From assembly GCA_015068035.1 (NCBI GenBank), contig SVLI01000003.1, positions 1 to 64,000 on the forward strand: 64,000 nt of DNA, in the 5' to 3' direction. Positions within the stretch are counted from its first letter, which is position 1, and every line of letters begins with the position of its first letter. Positions 53,012 through 62,676 of the stretch are shown here, piece after piece. The translations under genes and the position numbers were made by a program. This DNA is from Oscillospiraceae bacterium (lineage in GTDB: Bacteria; Bacillota; Clostridia; Oscillospirales; Oscillospiraceae). The notes below the pieces were generated by a model. It was not told the origin of the DNA. It was given only the letters and a program-made list of their open reading frames with translations, and made no database searches.

Positions 53012-53938
53012 ATGGCATTTACTGCTGCTGATGTTAAGAACCTGCGCGAAATGACCGGCGTCGGTATGATGGATTGCAAGAAGGCTTTGTCTGAGACCAA
53101 CGGCGACATGGACAAGGCAATTGAGTATCTGCGTGAAAAGGGCCTGGCCAAGGCTGCCAAGAAGGCCAGCCGCATTGCTGCTGAGGGCATGGCGTACGCC
53201 GATGTCTGCGCTTGCTGCGGTGCCGGTGCTGTTGTGGAAGTCAACTGTGAGACCGACTTCTGCGCGAAGAGCGAGCCCTTCGTCAACTTTGTTAAGGACG
53301 TCTGCGCTGTTGTCCTGAAGGACAATCCGGCGGATGTGGATGCGCTGCTGCAGTGCAAGTATCCGAACTCCGAGCTGACCGTTGCCGAGACCATCCCTGA
53401 GAAGGTCATGTCCATCGGTGAGAACCTGCAGATCCGTCGCTTCGTGCGTTACGGAGAGAACACCAGCGTTGCTTACGTGCACGCCGGCGGCAAGATCGGC
53501 GTTCTGGTCAACCTCGCTGTCGAGGGCGGCATTGACGCCACCGAGATCGGCAAGAATGTTGCCATGCAGATCGCTGCTCTGAATCCCCGCTTCTGGGACA
53601 AGAGCCTCGTGACCGAGGAGATCCTCGAGCAGGAGAAGAAGATCGCGCTCGCGCTGATGGATCAGGATCCGAAGATGGCTGACAAGCCGCAGCAGGTCAA
53701 GGAGAAGATTGTCATTGGCAAGATGAACAAGTTCTACGAGGAGAACTGCCTGCTCCAGCAGGAGTACGTCAAGGACGGCTCCATGACCGTCGAGAAGTAT
53801 ATTGCCGCAGCTGCCAAGGAGCTTGGCGGCAGTGTCAAGTTTGTTGATGCGGTTCGCTTCCTGAAGGGCGAAGGCATTGAGAAGAAGGAAGAGGATTTTG
53901 CGGCTGAGGTCGCTGCGCAGATGAACATGAGCAAGTAA
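53012..53938 (+). CDS. tsf: translation elongation factor Ts
   Basis: The 308-aa protein has the Ts N-terminal UBA-like domain (VKNLREMTGVGMMDCKKAL, TNGDMDKAIEYLREKG) and the core dimerisation region (VEVNCETDFCAKSEPF). It exchanges nucleotide on EF-Tu. AGGAGG-type RBS. A strong terminator follows. Confidence 0.98.
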   Translation: MAFTAADVKNLREMTGVGMMDCKKALSETNGDMDKAIEYLREKGLAKAAKKASRIAAEGMAYADVCACCGAGAVVEVNCETDFCAKSEPFVNFVKDVCAVVLKDNPADVDALLQCKYPNSELTVAETIPEKVMSIGENLQIRRFVRYGENTSVAYVHAGGKIGVLVNLAVEGGIDATEIGKNVAMQIAALNPRFWDKSLVTEEILEQEKKIALALMDQDPKMADKPQQVKEKIVIGKMNKFYEENCLLQQEYVKDGSMTVEKYIAAAAKELGGSVKFVDAVRFLKGEGIEKKEEDFAAEVAAQMNMSK

Positions 53939-53956
53939 GCTCTGTGATACAATATA

Positions 53957-53990
53957 AAAGGACCGGGGTTTTGTTGCCCCGGTCCTTTTT
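53957..53990 (+). terminator. intrinsic terminator after tsf
   Basis: AAAGGACCGGGG and CCCCGGTCCTTT form a 12-bp stem with TTTTTG after it. Confidence 0.92.
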
Positions 53991-53991
53991 G

Positions 53992-54020
53992 TTGACTAAG
54001 GAGAAATAATATAGTAAAAT
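53992..54020 (+). promoter_or_regulatory. promoter for lepB operon
   Basis: TTGACT (53992-53997), 17 bp, TAAAAT (54015-54020), directly after the tsf terminator. Confidence 0.6.
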
Positions 54021-54103
54021 ATTATGATAGCCGTAGTAGGCCTGCAACAGACCGATGGCGGTGAACTGATGAAAAACAGTTTCGCAAGTTTCGGAGGGAT
54101 ACC

Positions 54104-54694
54104 ATGGACGAAATGAAACTTCCCGAGCATATGCCGGAGAATGGGGCTGCAGCGAAAAAGACGCGCACGGAGATCTATGATTGGCTGCGCTGCATCGTAA
54201 CAGCCATCATCGTGTGTGTATTGGTCTTTATCTTTGGTGCACGTATTGTGGGCGTGGTTGGCTCCTCAATGGTGCCGACACTGCACGAGGGCGATCGTAT
54301 CATCACATCCAATCTGTTTTATAAGCCGAAGCAGGGCGACATTGTTGTCTTCCGTAAAGACAGCTTTGATGATCGCGCGCTTGTCAAACGTGTCATCGCA
54401 ACGGAGGGACAGACGGTTGACATCGACTTTGAGCAAGGAATCGTCTATGTGGACGGTGCACCGCTGAAAGAGGACTATGTGAACGCCCCGACTGTTCGTG
54501 AACTTGATTTTGATGATGAGATCACGGTGCCGCCCGGTTGCGTTTTTGTCATGGGTGACAATCGGAATGAGTCAACAGACAGCAGAAGTGAGGCCCTTGG
54601 CTGCGTGGACACGCGTTATTTGATTGGCAGGGGCTATATTGTATTTCTCCCGATTCGGGATTTTAAGCTTCTTGGGAGGCCGGATTATGAATGA
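54104..54694 (+). CDS. lepB: type I signal peptidase
   Basis: The 196-aa protein has one N-terminal membrane helix (about 30-48) and the S26 catalytic motifs: Ser in GSSMVPTLHEGD, Lys in ALVKRVIATEG and the GDNRNESTDSR box. It removes signal peptides of exported proteins on the outer face of the membrane. It overlaps the rbgA start by 8 bp, so the genes are coupled. Confidence 0.96.
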   Translation: MDEMKLPEHMPENGAAAKKTRTEIYDWLRCIVTAIIVCVLVFIFGARIVGVVGSSMVPTLHEGDRIITSNLFYKPKQGDIVVFRKDSFDDRALVKRVIATEGQTVDIDFEQGIVYVDGAPLKEDYVNAPTVRELDFDDEITVPPGCVFVMGDNRNESTDSRSEALGCVDTRYLIGRGYIVFLPIRDFKLLGRPDYE

Positions 54695-55568
54695 GAATAA
54701 AGGATATGAATTAGATCTGCATTGGTTTCCCGGCCATATGACTAAGGCCCAGCGCATGATCGAGAGCAATTTGAAGCTTGTGGACGCGGTGTGCGAAATT
54801 CTGGATGCCCGCATTCCGTATTCCAGCCGCAATCCCGACGTGGATAAGCTTTGCGGCAATAAGCCTCGTCTGATAGTCTTTAACCGAACCGATCTTGCTG
54901 ATCCTGCAGTCACTGCACAATGGCGGAAGTATTGGAAAAATGCAGGCCTGGTCGTGATGGAAACTGATGCTAAGAGCGGAAAAGGTGTGAATGCTTTTTC
55001 GAATGCCGTGCGTACACTGCTAAAGGATAAAATTGCGGCATACGCAGCGAAAGGGCAGGAGAACCGCCCGCTGCGGCTTATGGTGCTTGGCATTCCGAAC
55101 GTTGGAAAGTCCACGTTTATCAACAAAGTTGCACGAAGAAAAGCAGCCGTTGCATCTGACAGACCAGGTGTGACGCGCGGAAAACAGTGGATTACCGTTG
55201 ATGCCGGTCTTGAGCTTCTTGACACACCCGGTATCCTATGGCCACGTTTTGACAGCCAGACAGTCGGGGAAAACCTTGCCTTCACCGGCGCAATTCGCGA
55301 CGAAATTATGGACAGAGAAACGCTTGCAGCAAACCTTTTCCTTCGCCTGCGTGAGCATTATGCAGAAAGTATTGAGCGGCGCTATAAGTTTGCCCCGACA
55401 CCGGAGATGAGCGGGATGGAGATTTTGGAGATAGCAGCGAAAAAGCGCGGATTCCTGCTTCCCGGCGGCGTGTACGATACGGAACGCATGGCCTGTGTGC
55501 TGCTTGATGAATTCCGCGGCGGTGTGCTTGGGCGCATCTCGCTGGAGCGTCCGGAGGCGGAGGCATGA
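54687..55568 (+). CDS. rbgA: ribosome biogenesis GTPase RbgA (YlqF)
   Basis: This 293-aa circularly permuted GTPase shows the motif order G4 (NRTDL) before G1 (GIPNVGKST), with DTPGILWP after. The N-terminus LHWFPGHMTKAQR is typical. It helps the late assembly of the 50S subunit. ATG 54687 has GGGAGG about 8 bp upstream. It is coupled to lepB and rnhB by overlaps. Confidence 0.95.
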   Translation: MNENKGYELDLHWFPGHMTKAQRMIESNLKLVDAVCEILDARIPYSSRNPDVDKLCGNKPRLIVFNRTDLADPAVTAQWRKYWKNAGLVVMETDAKSGKGVNAFSNAVRTLLKDKIAAYAAKGQENRPLRLMVLGIPNVGKSTFINKVARRKAAVASDRPGVTRGKQWITVDAGLELLDTPGILWPRFDSQTVGENLAFTGAIRDEIMDRETLAANLFLRLREHYAESIERRYKFAPTPEMSGMEILEIAAKKRGFLLPGGVYDTERMACVLLDEFRGGVLGRISLERPEAEA

Positions 55569-56161
55569 GCCTTTACGAACTTGAAAATTCGCTTCGAGCC
55601 GAGGGACTGAGCCTGATCTGCGGCGTGGACGAGGCTGGACGTGGACCTTTGGCCGGCCCTGTTTATGCAGCAGCTGTGATTTTGCCGGAATCCTGTGTGA
55701 TTGATGGACTCAATGATTCAAAAAAGCTCACAGAAAAGAAGCGCGAGGCGCTGTTTTCCGTAATAGAGCGCGAGGCTGTTGCATTTGGGATCGGTGTTGC
55801 CAGCGAGGCGGAGATTGATCAGCTGAATATACTCCGAGCAACCTATTTGGCCATGAACCGTGCGATTGAAAAGCTGCCGATTCAGCCGCAGCTTTGCCTG
55901 ATTGACGGAAACCGAAACGAGGGAATTGTGTTTCCGTCGAGAACCGTCATCGGCGGTGACGCCAAATGCGCCTGTATTGCCGCAGCTTCCGTCTTGGCAA
56001 AGGTTTCACGTGACAGAATAATGCTGGAGATGGATGAAAAATATCCCGAGTACGGGTTTGCGCAGCATAAGGGCTATGGCACAAAGGCGCACTATGCCGC
56101 GCTGCGTGAGTACGGTCCGTCGCCGATCCACCGGCTGACATTCCTCAAGAAGATGCACTGA
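55565..56161 (+). CDS. rnhB: ribonuclease HII
   Basis: The 198-aa protein has the RNase HII motif CGVDEAGRGPLAGPVYAAAV (catalytic Asp-Glu), GLNDSKKLTEKKRE, LIDGN and KGYGTKAHYAAL. It removes ribonucleotides from DNA and RNA primers. ATGA overlap with rbgA, the usual rbgA-rnhB arrangement. Confidence 0.96.
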   Translation: MSLYELENSLRAEGLSLICGVDEAGRGPLAGPVYAAAVILPESCVIDGLNDSKKLTEKKREALFSVIEREAVAFGIGVASEAEIDQLNILRATYLAMNRAIEKLPIQPQLCLIDGNRNEGIVFPSRTVIGGDAKCACIAAASVLAKVSRDRIMLEMDEKYPEYGFAQHKGYGTKAHYAALREYGPSPIHRLTFLKKMH

Positions 56162-56171
56162 GGTGCCGCTT

Positions 56172-56537
56172 ATGACAACGGACAAAAGGCTTCTTGGAAG
56201 CTGGGGCGAGGAGCGGGCTGCAGAATATCTGCGCAGGAAGCGCTGGAAAATCGTAGGCATGAACTACACCACGCGCTTTGGAGAGATTGACCTGATTGCC
56301 GAAAATCGGAATTATATAGCGTTCGTGGAGGTCAAAATGCGCCGGAATGCGGATTTTGCACAAGCGCGTGAATTTGTGACGCCACATAAGCAGAGACGCA
56401 TCCGTTTGGCGGCAGAGAGTTGGCTTGAAGCAAACCCCACAAAGAAACAGCCGCGCTTTGATGTGATGGAGGTCTATGCTCCGGATGGAATTGCAACGAA
56501 AACTCCGGAGTTTGTATTTTTTGAGAACGCGTTTTAG
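56172..56537 (+). CDS. YraN/UPF0102 family nuclease-like protein
   Basis: The 121-aa protein has GSWGEERAAEYLRRKRWKIVGMNY, FGEIDLIAENRNYIAFVEVKMR (the Asp...Glu-x-Lys pattern of restriction-endonuclease-like folds) and THK-like basic region. Function is not settled; it is usually found after rnhB. ATG 56172 with GAGGTG 7 bp upstream. Confidence 0.9.
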   Translation: MTTDKRLLGSWGEERAAEYLRRKRWKIVGMNYTTRFGEIDLIAENRNYIAFVEVKMRRNADFAQAREFVTPHKQRRIRLAAESWLEANPTKKQPRFDVMEVYAPDGIATKTPEFVFFENAF

Positions 56538-56552
56538 AAAGAGGAAGGCATA

Positions 56553-58028
56553 ATGCTGTATTATTCAACACGAGACAAAAACCGCCGCGTTACAGCGTCA
56601 AGAGCCATTTCGGACGGGCTTGCGCCGGACGGGGGCTTGTATATCCCGGAGTGCATCCCGCGGGTATCAGCGGAAAAGCTGGAAGCGCTTTGCAAGGCGA
56701 ATTATCGGGAACGGGCGACCTATATCATGGGGCTGTATCTCGATGAATTCAGCGAAGATGAGCTGCGTGCAATGACGGAGCAGGCCTACGGTGAGAATTT
56801 CGAGACCGAAAGCCCGGCGCCGCTGCGTTTTGTGGATGAGGAGACCGCATATCTCGAGCTTTGGCACGGGCCGAGCTGCGCATTTAAAGATATGGCGCTG
56901 CAGATGCTGCCCCATTTGCTGACGGCTTCTCTGAAAAAGTGTGGCGAAGAGCGCAATGTGTGCATCCTTACGGCGACCTCCGGTGATACCGGCAAGGCCG
57001 CGCTGGAAGGTTTTTGTGAAGTTCCCGGCACGCGGGTTGTGGTGTTTTATCCGCAAGACGGCGTGTCAGAGATGCAGAAGCTGCAGATGGTCACGCAAAA
57101 GGGAAGCAATGTGCTCGTTTCCGCTGTTGAAGGAAACTTTGATGATGCGCAGACCGGCGTGAAGAAAATCTTTGGTGACAAGGCGCTTGCCGAGCGGCTG
57201 AATGAGAAGGCGGTTTTCCTTTCATCTGCAAACTCGATGAACTGGGGAAGGCTGCTCCCGCAGATCGTATATTATTTCTCTGCCTACTGTGACTATGTGA
57301 TCAGCGGGAAGCTGCGCTGCGGAGAAAAGCTTGATTTCTGTGTGCCGACAGGAAATTTTGGCAATATTCTCGCAGGATACTATGCAAAGCGTATGGGACT
57401 GCCGGTTGGCCGCCTGCTTTGCGCGTCCAATGCCAATGACGTGCTTACAGAGTTTATCGAAACGGGCGTTTACAACCGCAACCGCAGTTTCCACACGACG
57501 ATTTCTCCGTCGATGGACATTCTCGTTTCCAGCAATCTGGAGCGTCTGCTCATGCTGCTTTCCGAAAGCGACAGCGAGGTGCGCACCTATATGGAAACCT
57601 TGTCTGAGAAAGGCTGCTACACCGTTTCCGATTCTGTCCGACAGGGTGTGCAGGAAACGCTCAGCGCCGGCTGCTGCGACGATGTGCGCACAAAGGAGAC
57701 GATTGCGGCGGTTTTCAACACGTATAACTATCTGATTGACCCGCACACGGCTGTTGCCGCGCGTGTGCTGGATGATTATCGCGAGAAAACAGGGGAGAAG
57801 CACCCCTGCGTGGTGGTGTCCACTGCGAATCCGTATAAGTTTGCATCAGATGTACTCAATGCCCTCGGCGGAGAGGCGGAGGAATGCCGTTTGCTGGAGG
57901 CGCTTTCCGAGAAGAGCAGCACGAATGTTCCGGCACCGCTTCGCGGATTGCATGATTTGCCGGTGCGTTTCGGCGGATGTGTGGCAAAAGCGGATATGTC
58001 CGCGCTCGTGGAAAACTATTTGTCCTGA
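56553..58028 (+). CDS. thrC: threonine synthase
   Basis: The 491-aa PLP enzyme has the PLP-lysine block PSCAFKDMALQMLP (Lys about 113), the phosphate/threonine site TATSGDTGKAALEG and PTGNFGNILAGYYAKRMG. It makes threonine from homoserine phosphate. The fold and length match the longer type (about 490-500 aa). AGAGGAAGG RBS. It is followed by a hairpin and a convergent small gene. Confidence 0.96.
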   Translation: MLYYSTRDKNRRVTASRAISDGLAPDGGLYIPECIPRVSAEKLEALCKANYRERATYIMGLYLDEFSEDELRAMTEQAYGENFETESPAPLRFVDEETAYLELWHGPSCAFKDMALQMLPHLLTASLKKCGEERNVCILTATSGDTGKAALEGFCEVPGTRVVVFYPQDGVSEMQKLQMVTQKGSNVLVSAVEGNFDDAQTGVKKIFGDKALAERLNEKAVFLSSANSMNWGRLLPQIVYYFSAYCDYVISGKLRCGEKLDFCVPTGNFGNILAGYYAKRMGLPVGRLLCASNANDVLTEFIETGVYNRNRSFHTTISPSMDILVSSNLERLLMLLSESDSEVRTYMETLSEKGCYTVSDSVRQGVQETLSAGCCDDVRTKETIAAVFNTYNYLIDPHTAVAARVLDDYREKTGEKHPCVVVSTANPYKFASDVLNALGGEAEECRLLEALSEKSSTNVPAPLRGLHDLPVRFGGCVAKADMSALVENYLS

Positions 58029-58037
58029 AAATATGTA

Positions 58038-58059
58038 GGGCGGAACCGAAGTTCCGCCC
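58038..58059. terminator. hairpin after thrC
   Basis: GGGCGGAAC and GTTCCGCCC form a perfect 9-bp stem with a CGAA tetraloop; there is no T run, so termination is possible but not certain. Confidence 0.6.
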
Positions 58060-58077
58060 GCATTTCCCGGGAAATGT

Positions 58078-58269
58078 TCAGATGCCCGCTTTCGGCTCAA
58101 AGGTTGCGCAAAAGGTCTCGCCCTTACGCATGGCGCTTTCGTTGCGCACATCAATGTGCGCGGCGTGGCAGGTGCAGCCGGCGCCCTGGTGGCAGCCGTT
58201 GTAGCGACAGTTCGTGACATCGCAGCCGACGCCGTGCAGCCATTCGCCGTATCGCTTCGAATCGCTCAT
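58078..58269 (-). CDS. small Cys-rich DUF1540-like protein
   Basis: The 63-aa protein has GCDVTNCRYNGCHQGAGCTC and a final Cys, a metal-binding or disulfide-like pattern seen in DUF1540 proteins of Clostridia. Function is unknown; a zinc-binding, oxidative-stress or spore role is only a guess. It is the only leftward gene in the right half of the window, placed between thrC and a rightward metallophosphatase. GGAGAAG is the RBS. Confidence 0.8.
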   Translation of the reverse strand: MSDSKRYGEWLHGVGCDVTNCRYNGCHQGAGCTCHAAHIDVRNESAMRKGETFCATFEPKAGI

Positions 58270-58338
58270 TCGTCTTCTCCTTCACATTTGACTTCGGGAA
58301 TAGTATGCCGCGATAGAACGCGGCTATGCGGAGGATAT

Positions 58339-59031
58339 ATGTCTTTATATGCCATTGGAGATCTGCACTTGTCATTTTCCGCCGAGAAACCCATGGATGT
58401 TTTCGGCGGCGCATGGGAGAACTATGTGGAAAAACTGCAAATTGGATTTTCGGGACTTCGCAGTGATGACGTTTGCGTGATTTGCGGCGATATCAGCTGG
58501 GCAATGAGTCTTGCGGATGCCGGGGAAGATTTTCGCTTTATCTCCGAACTCCCAGGGCGGAAGATCATTCTCAAGGGCAACCACGACTATTGGTGGTCTA
58601 CGGCGAGCAAAGCAAGCGCGCGAATGCAGGAGCTTGGAATCGAAAACATTTCATTTTTGCACAATAATTGCTATTTCTATGGCGAGAGCGCAGCGATTTG
58701 CGGAACCAGAGGATGGTTTTTTGAGGAAGAGCGGGGAAACGAGCACGATCGCAAGATGCTCTCACGCGAGCTCATGCGGCTGGAGACCAGTCTGAAAGCG
58801 GCCGGTGAGCGCGAAAAGTATGTCTTTTTGCACTATCCGCCGAAATACGGGCGTTATGTATGCGGTGAGATGCTGAGTCTTCTGCAAAGCTATAATGTGC
58901 GTGTTTGCGCGGCTGGACACCTGCATGGCGCTGCACGAAAATTCGCGTTTGAAGGCGAATTTCAGGGCACGCAGCACCTGATGGTTTCGGCAGATCACGT
59001 TAATTTCACGCCGGTGAAGATTCTGGACTGA
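58339..59031 (+). CDS. calcineurin-like metallophosphoesterase
   Basis: The 230-aa protein has the five metal-site blocks: GDLHL (Asp-His), GDISWA, GNHDYWW, HYPP and GHLHG. It hydrolyses a phosphoester, with substrate unknown. I chose ATG 58339 (GGAGGAT a few bases upstream); the frame is open farther upstream but overlaps the DUF1540 gene. Length and motif spacing are normal. Confidence 0.92.
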   Translation: MSLYAIGDLHLSFSAEKPMDVFGGAWENYVEKLQIGFSGLRSDDVCVICGDISWAMSLADAGEDFRFISELPGRKIILKGNHDYWWSTASKASARMQELGIENISFLHNNCYFYGESAAICGTRGWFFEEERGNEHDRKMLSRELMRLETSLKAAGEREKYVFLHYPPKYGRYVCGEMLSLLQSYNVRVCAAGHLHGAARKFAFEGEFQGTQHLMVSADHVNFTPVKILD

Positions 59032-59091
59032 AAAATCCGGCAATTTCTTCAGAAAATTTTGATCCAAGCGCCAAGAACAGTCATATTTCAT

Positions 59092-59120
59092 TTGCATTTT
59101 GTGTCGGCATCTGTTATACT
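59092..59120 (+). promoter_or_regulatory. promoter for trigger factor
   Basis: TTGCAT (59092-59097), 17 bp, TATACT (59115-59120), about 80 bp before the tig start. Confidence 0.65.
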
Positions 59121-59199
59121 ATATGCTGTGTTTTTATGGTCAGCCGACAAAAATATGGAAAAAATCGGTCTGCCGATTAAAATAGGAGGAAGCAGTCCC

Positions 59200-60525
59200 A
59201 TGATTGTCAAGAATGTTGAAAAGAAAGAAAACAACACCGCAACTTTCCAGGTCGAGATCGACAAGGACGAGTTCGAAAAAGCCGTTAACGCTGCGTATCT
59301 GAAGGCTAAGAAGCAGATTGTTGTGCCCGGCTTCCGCAAGGGTAAGGCGCCCCGAATGGTCGTTGAGGGAATGTACGGCGCGGACGTGTTCTACAACGAT
59401 GCGGCTGAGGATATCGCCCCCACTGCGCTTGCTTTTGCTGTTGAGCAGGAGAAGCTTGAAATGGTCGGCATGCCCTCCATCACGGACATGGACGTCTCTG
59501 ATGAGAAGGTGCTTACGCTCGGTTTCGAGATTGCGCTGTATCCGGCCGTTACCCTTGGCGAGTACAAGGGCCTTGAAGTTGAAAAAGAGAAGATCGAGAT
59601 CACGGACGAGGCTGTTGATGCCGAGATCGATCGCGTTCGCAACCGCAATTCCCGCATCCAGACCGTCGAGCGCGCTGCTGCGATGGGCGACACCGCGGTT
59701 ATCGATTTCGTCGGCACGATCGACGGCGTTGCCTTTGACGGCGGCACCGGTTCCGATTTCAGCCTGAAGCTTGGCTCCGGCACCTTCATCCCCGGCTTTG
59801 AAGAGCAGGTTGTTGGCCTGAGCGCCGGCGAGGAGAAGGACGTTTGCGTCACCTTCCCGGAGGAGTATCATGCAGATCTCGCCAGCAAGGACGCTGTTTT
59901 CCATGTGACCTGCAAGGAAGTCAAGGAAACCCTGCTGCCCGAGCTGGATGATGAGTTTGCCAAGGACGTCAGCGAGTTTGATACTCTTGAGGAGTACAAG
60001 CAGAGCATTCGCACTTCTATGGAAGAATCCCGCAAGACCGCTGTTGACCGCGATTTCCGCGATGCAGTTCTGACCAAGGCTGCGGAGAACGCCGAGATGA
60101 TCCTGCCCGATGCTATGATCGATGAGAAGCACGAGCGCATGATCGAAGAGTACGGCCAGAATCTTGCCGCGCAGGGCATTCCGCTCGAGCAGTACATCGG
60201 CATGATGGGCATGAGCATGGATGATTTCCGCCGCACCACCAGACCCTCCGCCGAGCGCCAGCTCCGCATCAGCCTGATGATCGACGAGGTCGCCAAGGCT
60301 GAGGAAGTGGCTGTCACGGACGAGGAAGTGGAAGCCGAGTACGCCAAGGTTGCCGAGTCCTATGGCATGCCTGTTGACGATGTCAAGAACTCCATCCCCG
60401 CTGATGCGCTGCGCAAGGATATGATCGAGCGCAAGACTGCGGATCTCATCTGCGATAGCGCTGTTGCGGTCGACCCCAAGCCGGTTGAGGAGACTGAAGA
60501 GAAGGAAGAGACCACAGAGGAATAA
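59200..60525 (+). CDS. tig: trigger factor
   Basis: The 441-aa ribosome-associated chaperone has the ribosome-docking loop PGFRKGKAPR (about 43-52), a FKBP-type prolyl isomerase domain (about 150-240; GDTAVIDFVGTIDG), and a helical C-terminal chaperone domain ending in an acidic tail. ATG 59200 has AGGAGGA 9 bp upstream. It leads the proteostasis group tig-clpP-clpX-lon. Confidence 0.97.
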   Translation: MIVKNVEKKENNTATFQVEIDKDEFEKAVNAAYLKAKKQIVVPGFRKGKAPRMVVEGMYGADVFYNDAAEDIAPTALAFAVEQEKLEMVGMPSITDMDVSDEKVLTLGFEIALYPAVTLGEYKGLEVEKEKIEITDEAVDAEIDRVRNRNSRIQTVERAAAMGDTAVIDFVGTIDGVAFDGGTGSDFSLKLGSGTFIPGFEEQVVGLSAGEEKDVCVTFPEEYHADLASKDAVFHVTCKEVKETLLPELDDEFAKDVSEFDTLEEYKQSIRTSMEESRKTAVDRDFRDAVLTKAAENAEMILPDAMIDEKHERMIEEYGQNLAAQGIPLEQYIGMMGMSMDDFRRTTRPSAERQLRISLMIDEVAKAEEVAVTDEEVEAEYAKVAESYGMPVDDVKNSIPADALRKDMIERKTADLICDSAVAVDPKPVEETEEKEETTEE

Positions 60526-60565
60526 AACGAGCATTTCGTGGTTATGCTCTCTTGGATGTATAGAT

Positions 60566-60590
60566 GGGCGGCCTGCATTGCAGACCGCCC
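60566..60590. terminator. hairpin between tig and clpP
   Basis: GGGCGG and CCGCCC enclose a further imperfect stem (CTGC/GCAG); no T run, so it may be a processing site or weak terminator. Confidence 0.5.
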
Positions 60591-60623
60591 GACACAAATT
60601 GATATGTAAAGGAGAGTAATTGA

Positions 60624-61205
60624 ATGAGCCTGGTACCTTACGTTGTGGAGCAGACCTCTCGCGGAGAGCGCTCCTATGATATTTTTTCCCGCCTTCTGAA
60701 CGATCGCATCATCATGCTTTCGGAGGAAGTCAATGACACGACGGCAAGCCTGATCGTGGCGCAGCTGCTGTATCTGGAGTCTCAGGATCCGGATAAGGAT
60801 ATCCAGTTTTACATCAACAGCCCCGGCGGCAGCGTCACAGCCGGCATGGCGATTTATGACACGATGCAGTATATCAAGTGCGATGTGAGCACGATTTGTA
60901 TTGGTATGGCAGCGAGCATGGGCGCGTTCCTGCTGTCTGCCGGTACGAAAGGCAAGCGCCTTGCGCTGCCCAACGCAGAGATTATGATTCATCAGCCCTC
61001 TGCGGGAACACAGGGTCAGATCACGGACATGGCGATTCATCTCAAACGCTTGGAGATCATCAAAAAGCGCATGAATCAGATTTTGGCTGAGAATACAGGT
61101 CACAGCATTGAAGAAATCACTGCTGCCACCGAGCGCGACAACTTTATGTCCGCCGAGGAAGCCCAGATCTACGGCCTGATCGACAAGGTCATTTATAAGC
61201 GCTAA
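60624..61205 (+). CDS. clpP: ATP-dependent Clp protease proteolytic subunit
   Basis: The 193-aa serine protease has the catalytic Ser in [14 protein letters not shown] and His in IMIHQPSAG, with the INSPGGSV oxyanion strand. Fourteen subunits form a chamber closed by ClpX, encoded next. AAAGGAGAG is the RBS. Full length. Confidence 0.98.
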   Translation: MSLVPYVVEQTSRGERSYDIFSRLLNDRIIMLSEEVNDTTASLIVAQLLYLESQDPDKDIQFYINSPGGSVTAGMAIYDTMQYIKCDVSTICIGMAASMGAFLLSAGTKGKRLALPNAEIMIHQPSAGTQGQITDMAIHLKRLEIIKKRMNQILAENTGHSIEEITAATERDNFMSAEEAQIYGLIDKVIYKR

Positions 61206-61256
61206 GCGCTATAACGGATCCCGCCGCATGCGGGGGAAGTGAATGAGGATTTATTT

Positions 61257-62525
61257 ATGGCAAAAGTTGAAGCCAAAAACACAAGATGCAGCTTCTGCGG
61301 AAAGCCGCAGTCAATGGTGGAGCGCATGGTCGCGGGCAACGGTGCTTACATCTGTGATGAATGCATCCGCCTGTGCATGAGCATCATTGACGAGGATTAC
61401 GTTCCGGGATACAGCGCGCAGTCGTCACATGGCAAACGGGCCCTGCAGGAAGAAAAGCTGCCGAAACCGAGAGAGATCCGAGCGGTGCTGGATGAGTATA
61501 TCATCGGACAGGATCGCGCCAAGGTTTCGCTTGCTGTTGCGGTTTATAACCATTATAAGCGCATCTTCCACGGCGGAATTGAGGACGTGGAACTGCAAAA
61601 GAGCAACATTCTGCTGATCGGACCCACCGGCAGCGGAAAAACGCTTTTTGCGCAGACGATGGCAAAGATGCTGCGCGTTCCTTTTGCCATTGCAGATGCC
61701 ACAACGCTGACTGAGGCCGGCTACGTGGGCGAGGATGTGGAAAACATTCTTCTGCGTTTGCTGCAGGCCGCTGATTTTGATGTGGAAGCAGCCGAGCACG
61801 GCATTATCTATATCGACGAGATCGACAAAATCTCCCGTAAGAGCGAGAACACATCCATCACGCGCGATGTTTCCGGCGAGGGTGTGCAGCAGGCGTTGCT
61901 GAAAATCATCGAGGGAACCGTTGCCAATGTGCCGCCGCAGGGCGGACGCAAGCACCCGCAGCAGGAGTTCATTCAGATTGACACTTCGAACATCCTGTTT
62001 ATCTGCGGCGGTGCTTTTGATGGATTGGAAAAGATCATCGAAAACCGCATGGATCGCCGCAGCATCGGCTTTGGCGGCCAGGTGATGAGCAAAAAGGATG
62101 CTGACGTCGGCGAACTGCTGCAGCAGGTGCAGGCGCAGGATATTCTGAAATTTGGCATCATTCCCGAGCTCGTGGGCAGAATGCCTGTGATCACGCCGCT
62201 CAATTCGCTGAGTAGGGAGGACCTTGTCCGCATCCTTTCAGAGCCAAAGAATGCCATGACAAAACAGTATCGCGCGCTGCTTGGCTACGACAATGTTGTT
62301 CTTGAATTTGAGCAGGATGCCCTTGGCGCAATTGCGGACAAAGCCATCGACATGAAACTTGGCGCACGCGGTTTGCGCAGTGTGATGGAAAGCTTGATGA
62401 CGGACATTATGTATGAAGTCCCCTCGGATAGCAGCATTGAAAAGATCGTCATCACAGCAGAGAGCGTACGCGGTGAAAGTGCACCGCAGGTTCAGCGTAA
62501 GAATGTAAGTATACAGTCTGCCTGA
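61257..62525 (+). CDS. clpX: ATP-dependent Clp protease ATP-binding subunit ClpX
   Basis: The 422-aa unfoldase has an N-terminal zinc domain (CSFCGKPQ...CDECIRLC), Walker A GPTGSGKT, Walker [11 protein letters not shown], the LVGRMPV sensor block and a C-terminal AAA lid. It unfolds substrates for ClpP. ATG 61257 has GAGGA 8 bp upstream. It is 51 bp after clpP. Confidence 0.98.
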   Translation: MAKVEAKNTRCSFCGKPQSMVERMVAGNGAYICDECIRLCMSIIDEDYVPGYSAQSSHGKRALQEEKLPKPREIRAVLDEYIIGQDRAKVSLAVAVYNHYKRIFHGGIEDVELQKSNILLIGPTGSGKTLFAQTMAKMLRVPFAIADATTLTEAGYVGEDVENILLRLLQAADFDVEAAEHGIIYIDEIDKISRKSENTSITRDVSGEGVQQALLKIIEGTVANVPPQGGRKHPQQEFIQIDTSNILFICGGAFDGLEKIIENRMDRRSIGFGGQVMSKKDADVGELLQQVQAQDILKFGIIPELVGRMPVITPLNSLSREDLVRILSEPKNAMTKQYRALLGYDNVVLEFEQDALGAIADKAIDMKLGARGLRSVMESLMTDIMYEVPSDSSIEKIVITAESVRGESAPQVQRKNVSIQSA

Positions 62526-62557
62526 GGTGGAATTTAATTCTCCGCTTCATGCAAGCG

Positions 62558-62623
62558 TCCGGGACGAAATCATTGATTTTGTCCCGGATATTGAGCCGCA
62601 TGTACGCCGTGCGGCTCTGTTTT
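62558..62623 (+). terminator. two successive hairpins between clpX and lon
   Basis: TCCGGGAC (62558-62565) pairs with GTCCCGGA (62581-62588). Then GAGCCGCA (62593-62600) pairs with TGCGGCTC (62610-62617), followed by TGTTTT. The second looks like a terminator. Confidence 0.6.
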
Positions 62624-62676
62624 CATAAAGCAATCATGGTCATGCGGGGACTTTCACCCTGCACGGGAGTTAAACA

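Noticed and set aside
58038-58080. Part of a repeat family or CRISPR
   Set aside because: It is a single hairpin without repeats; no array of spaced repeats was seen anywhere in the window.
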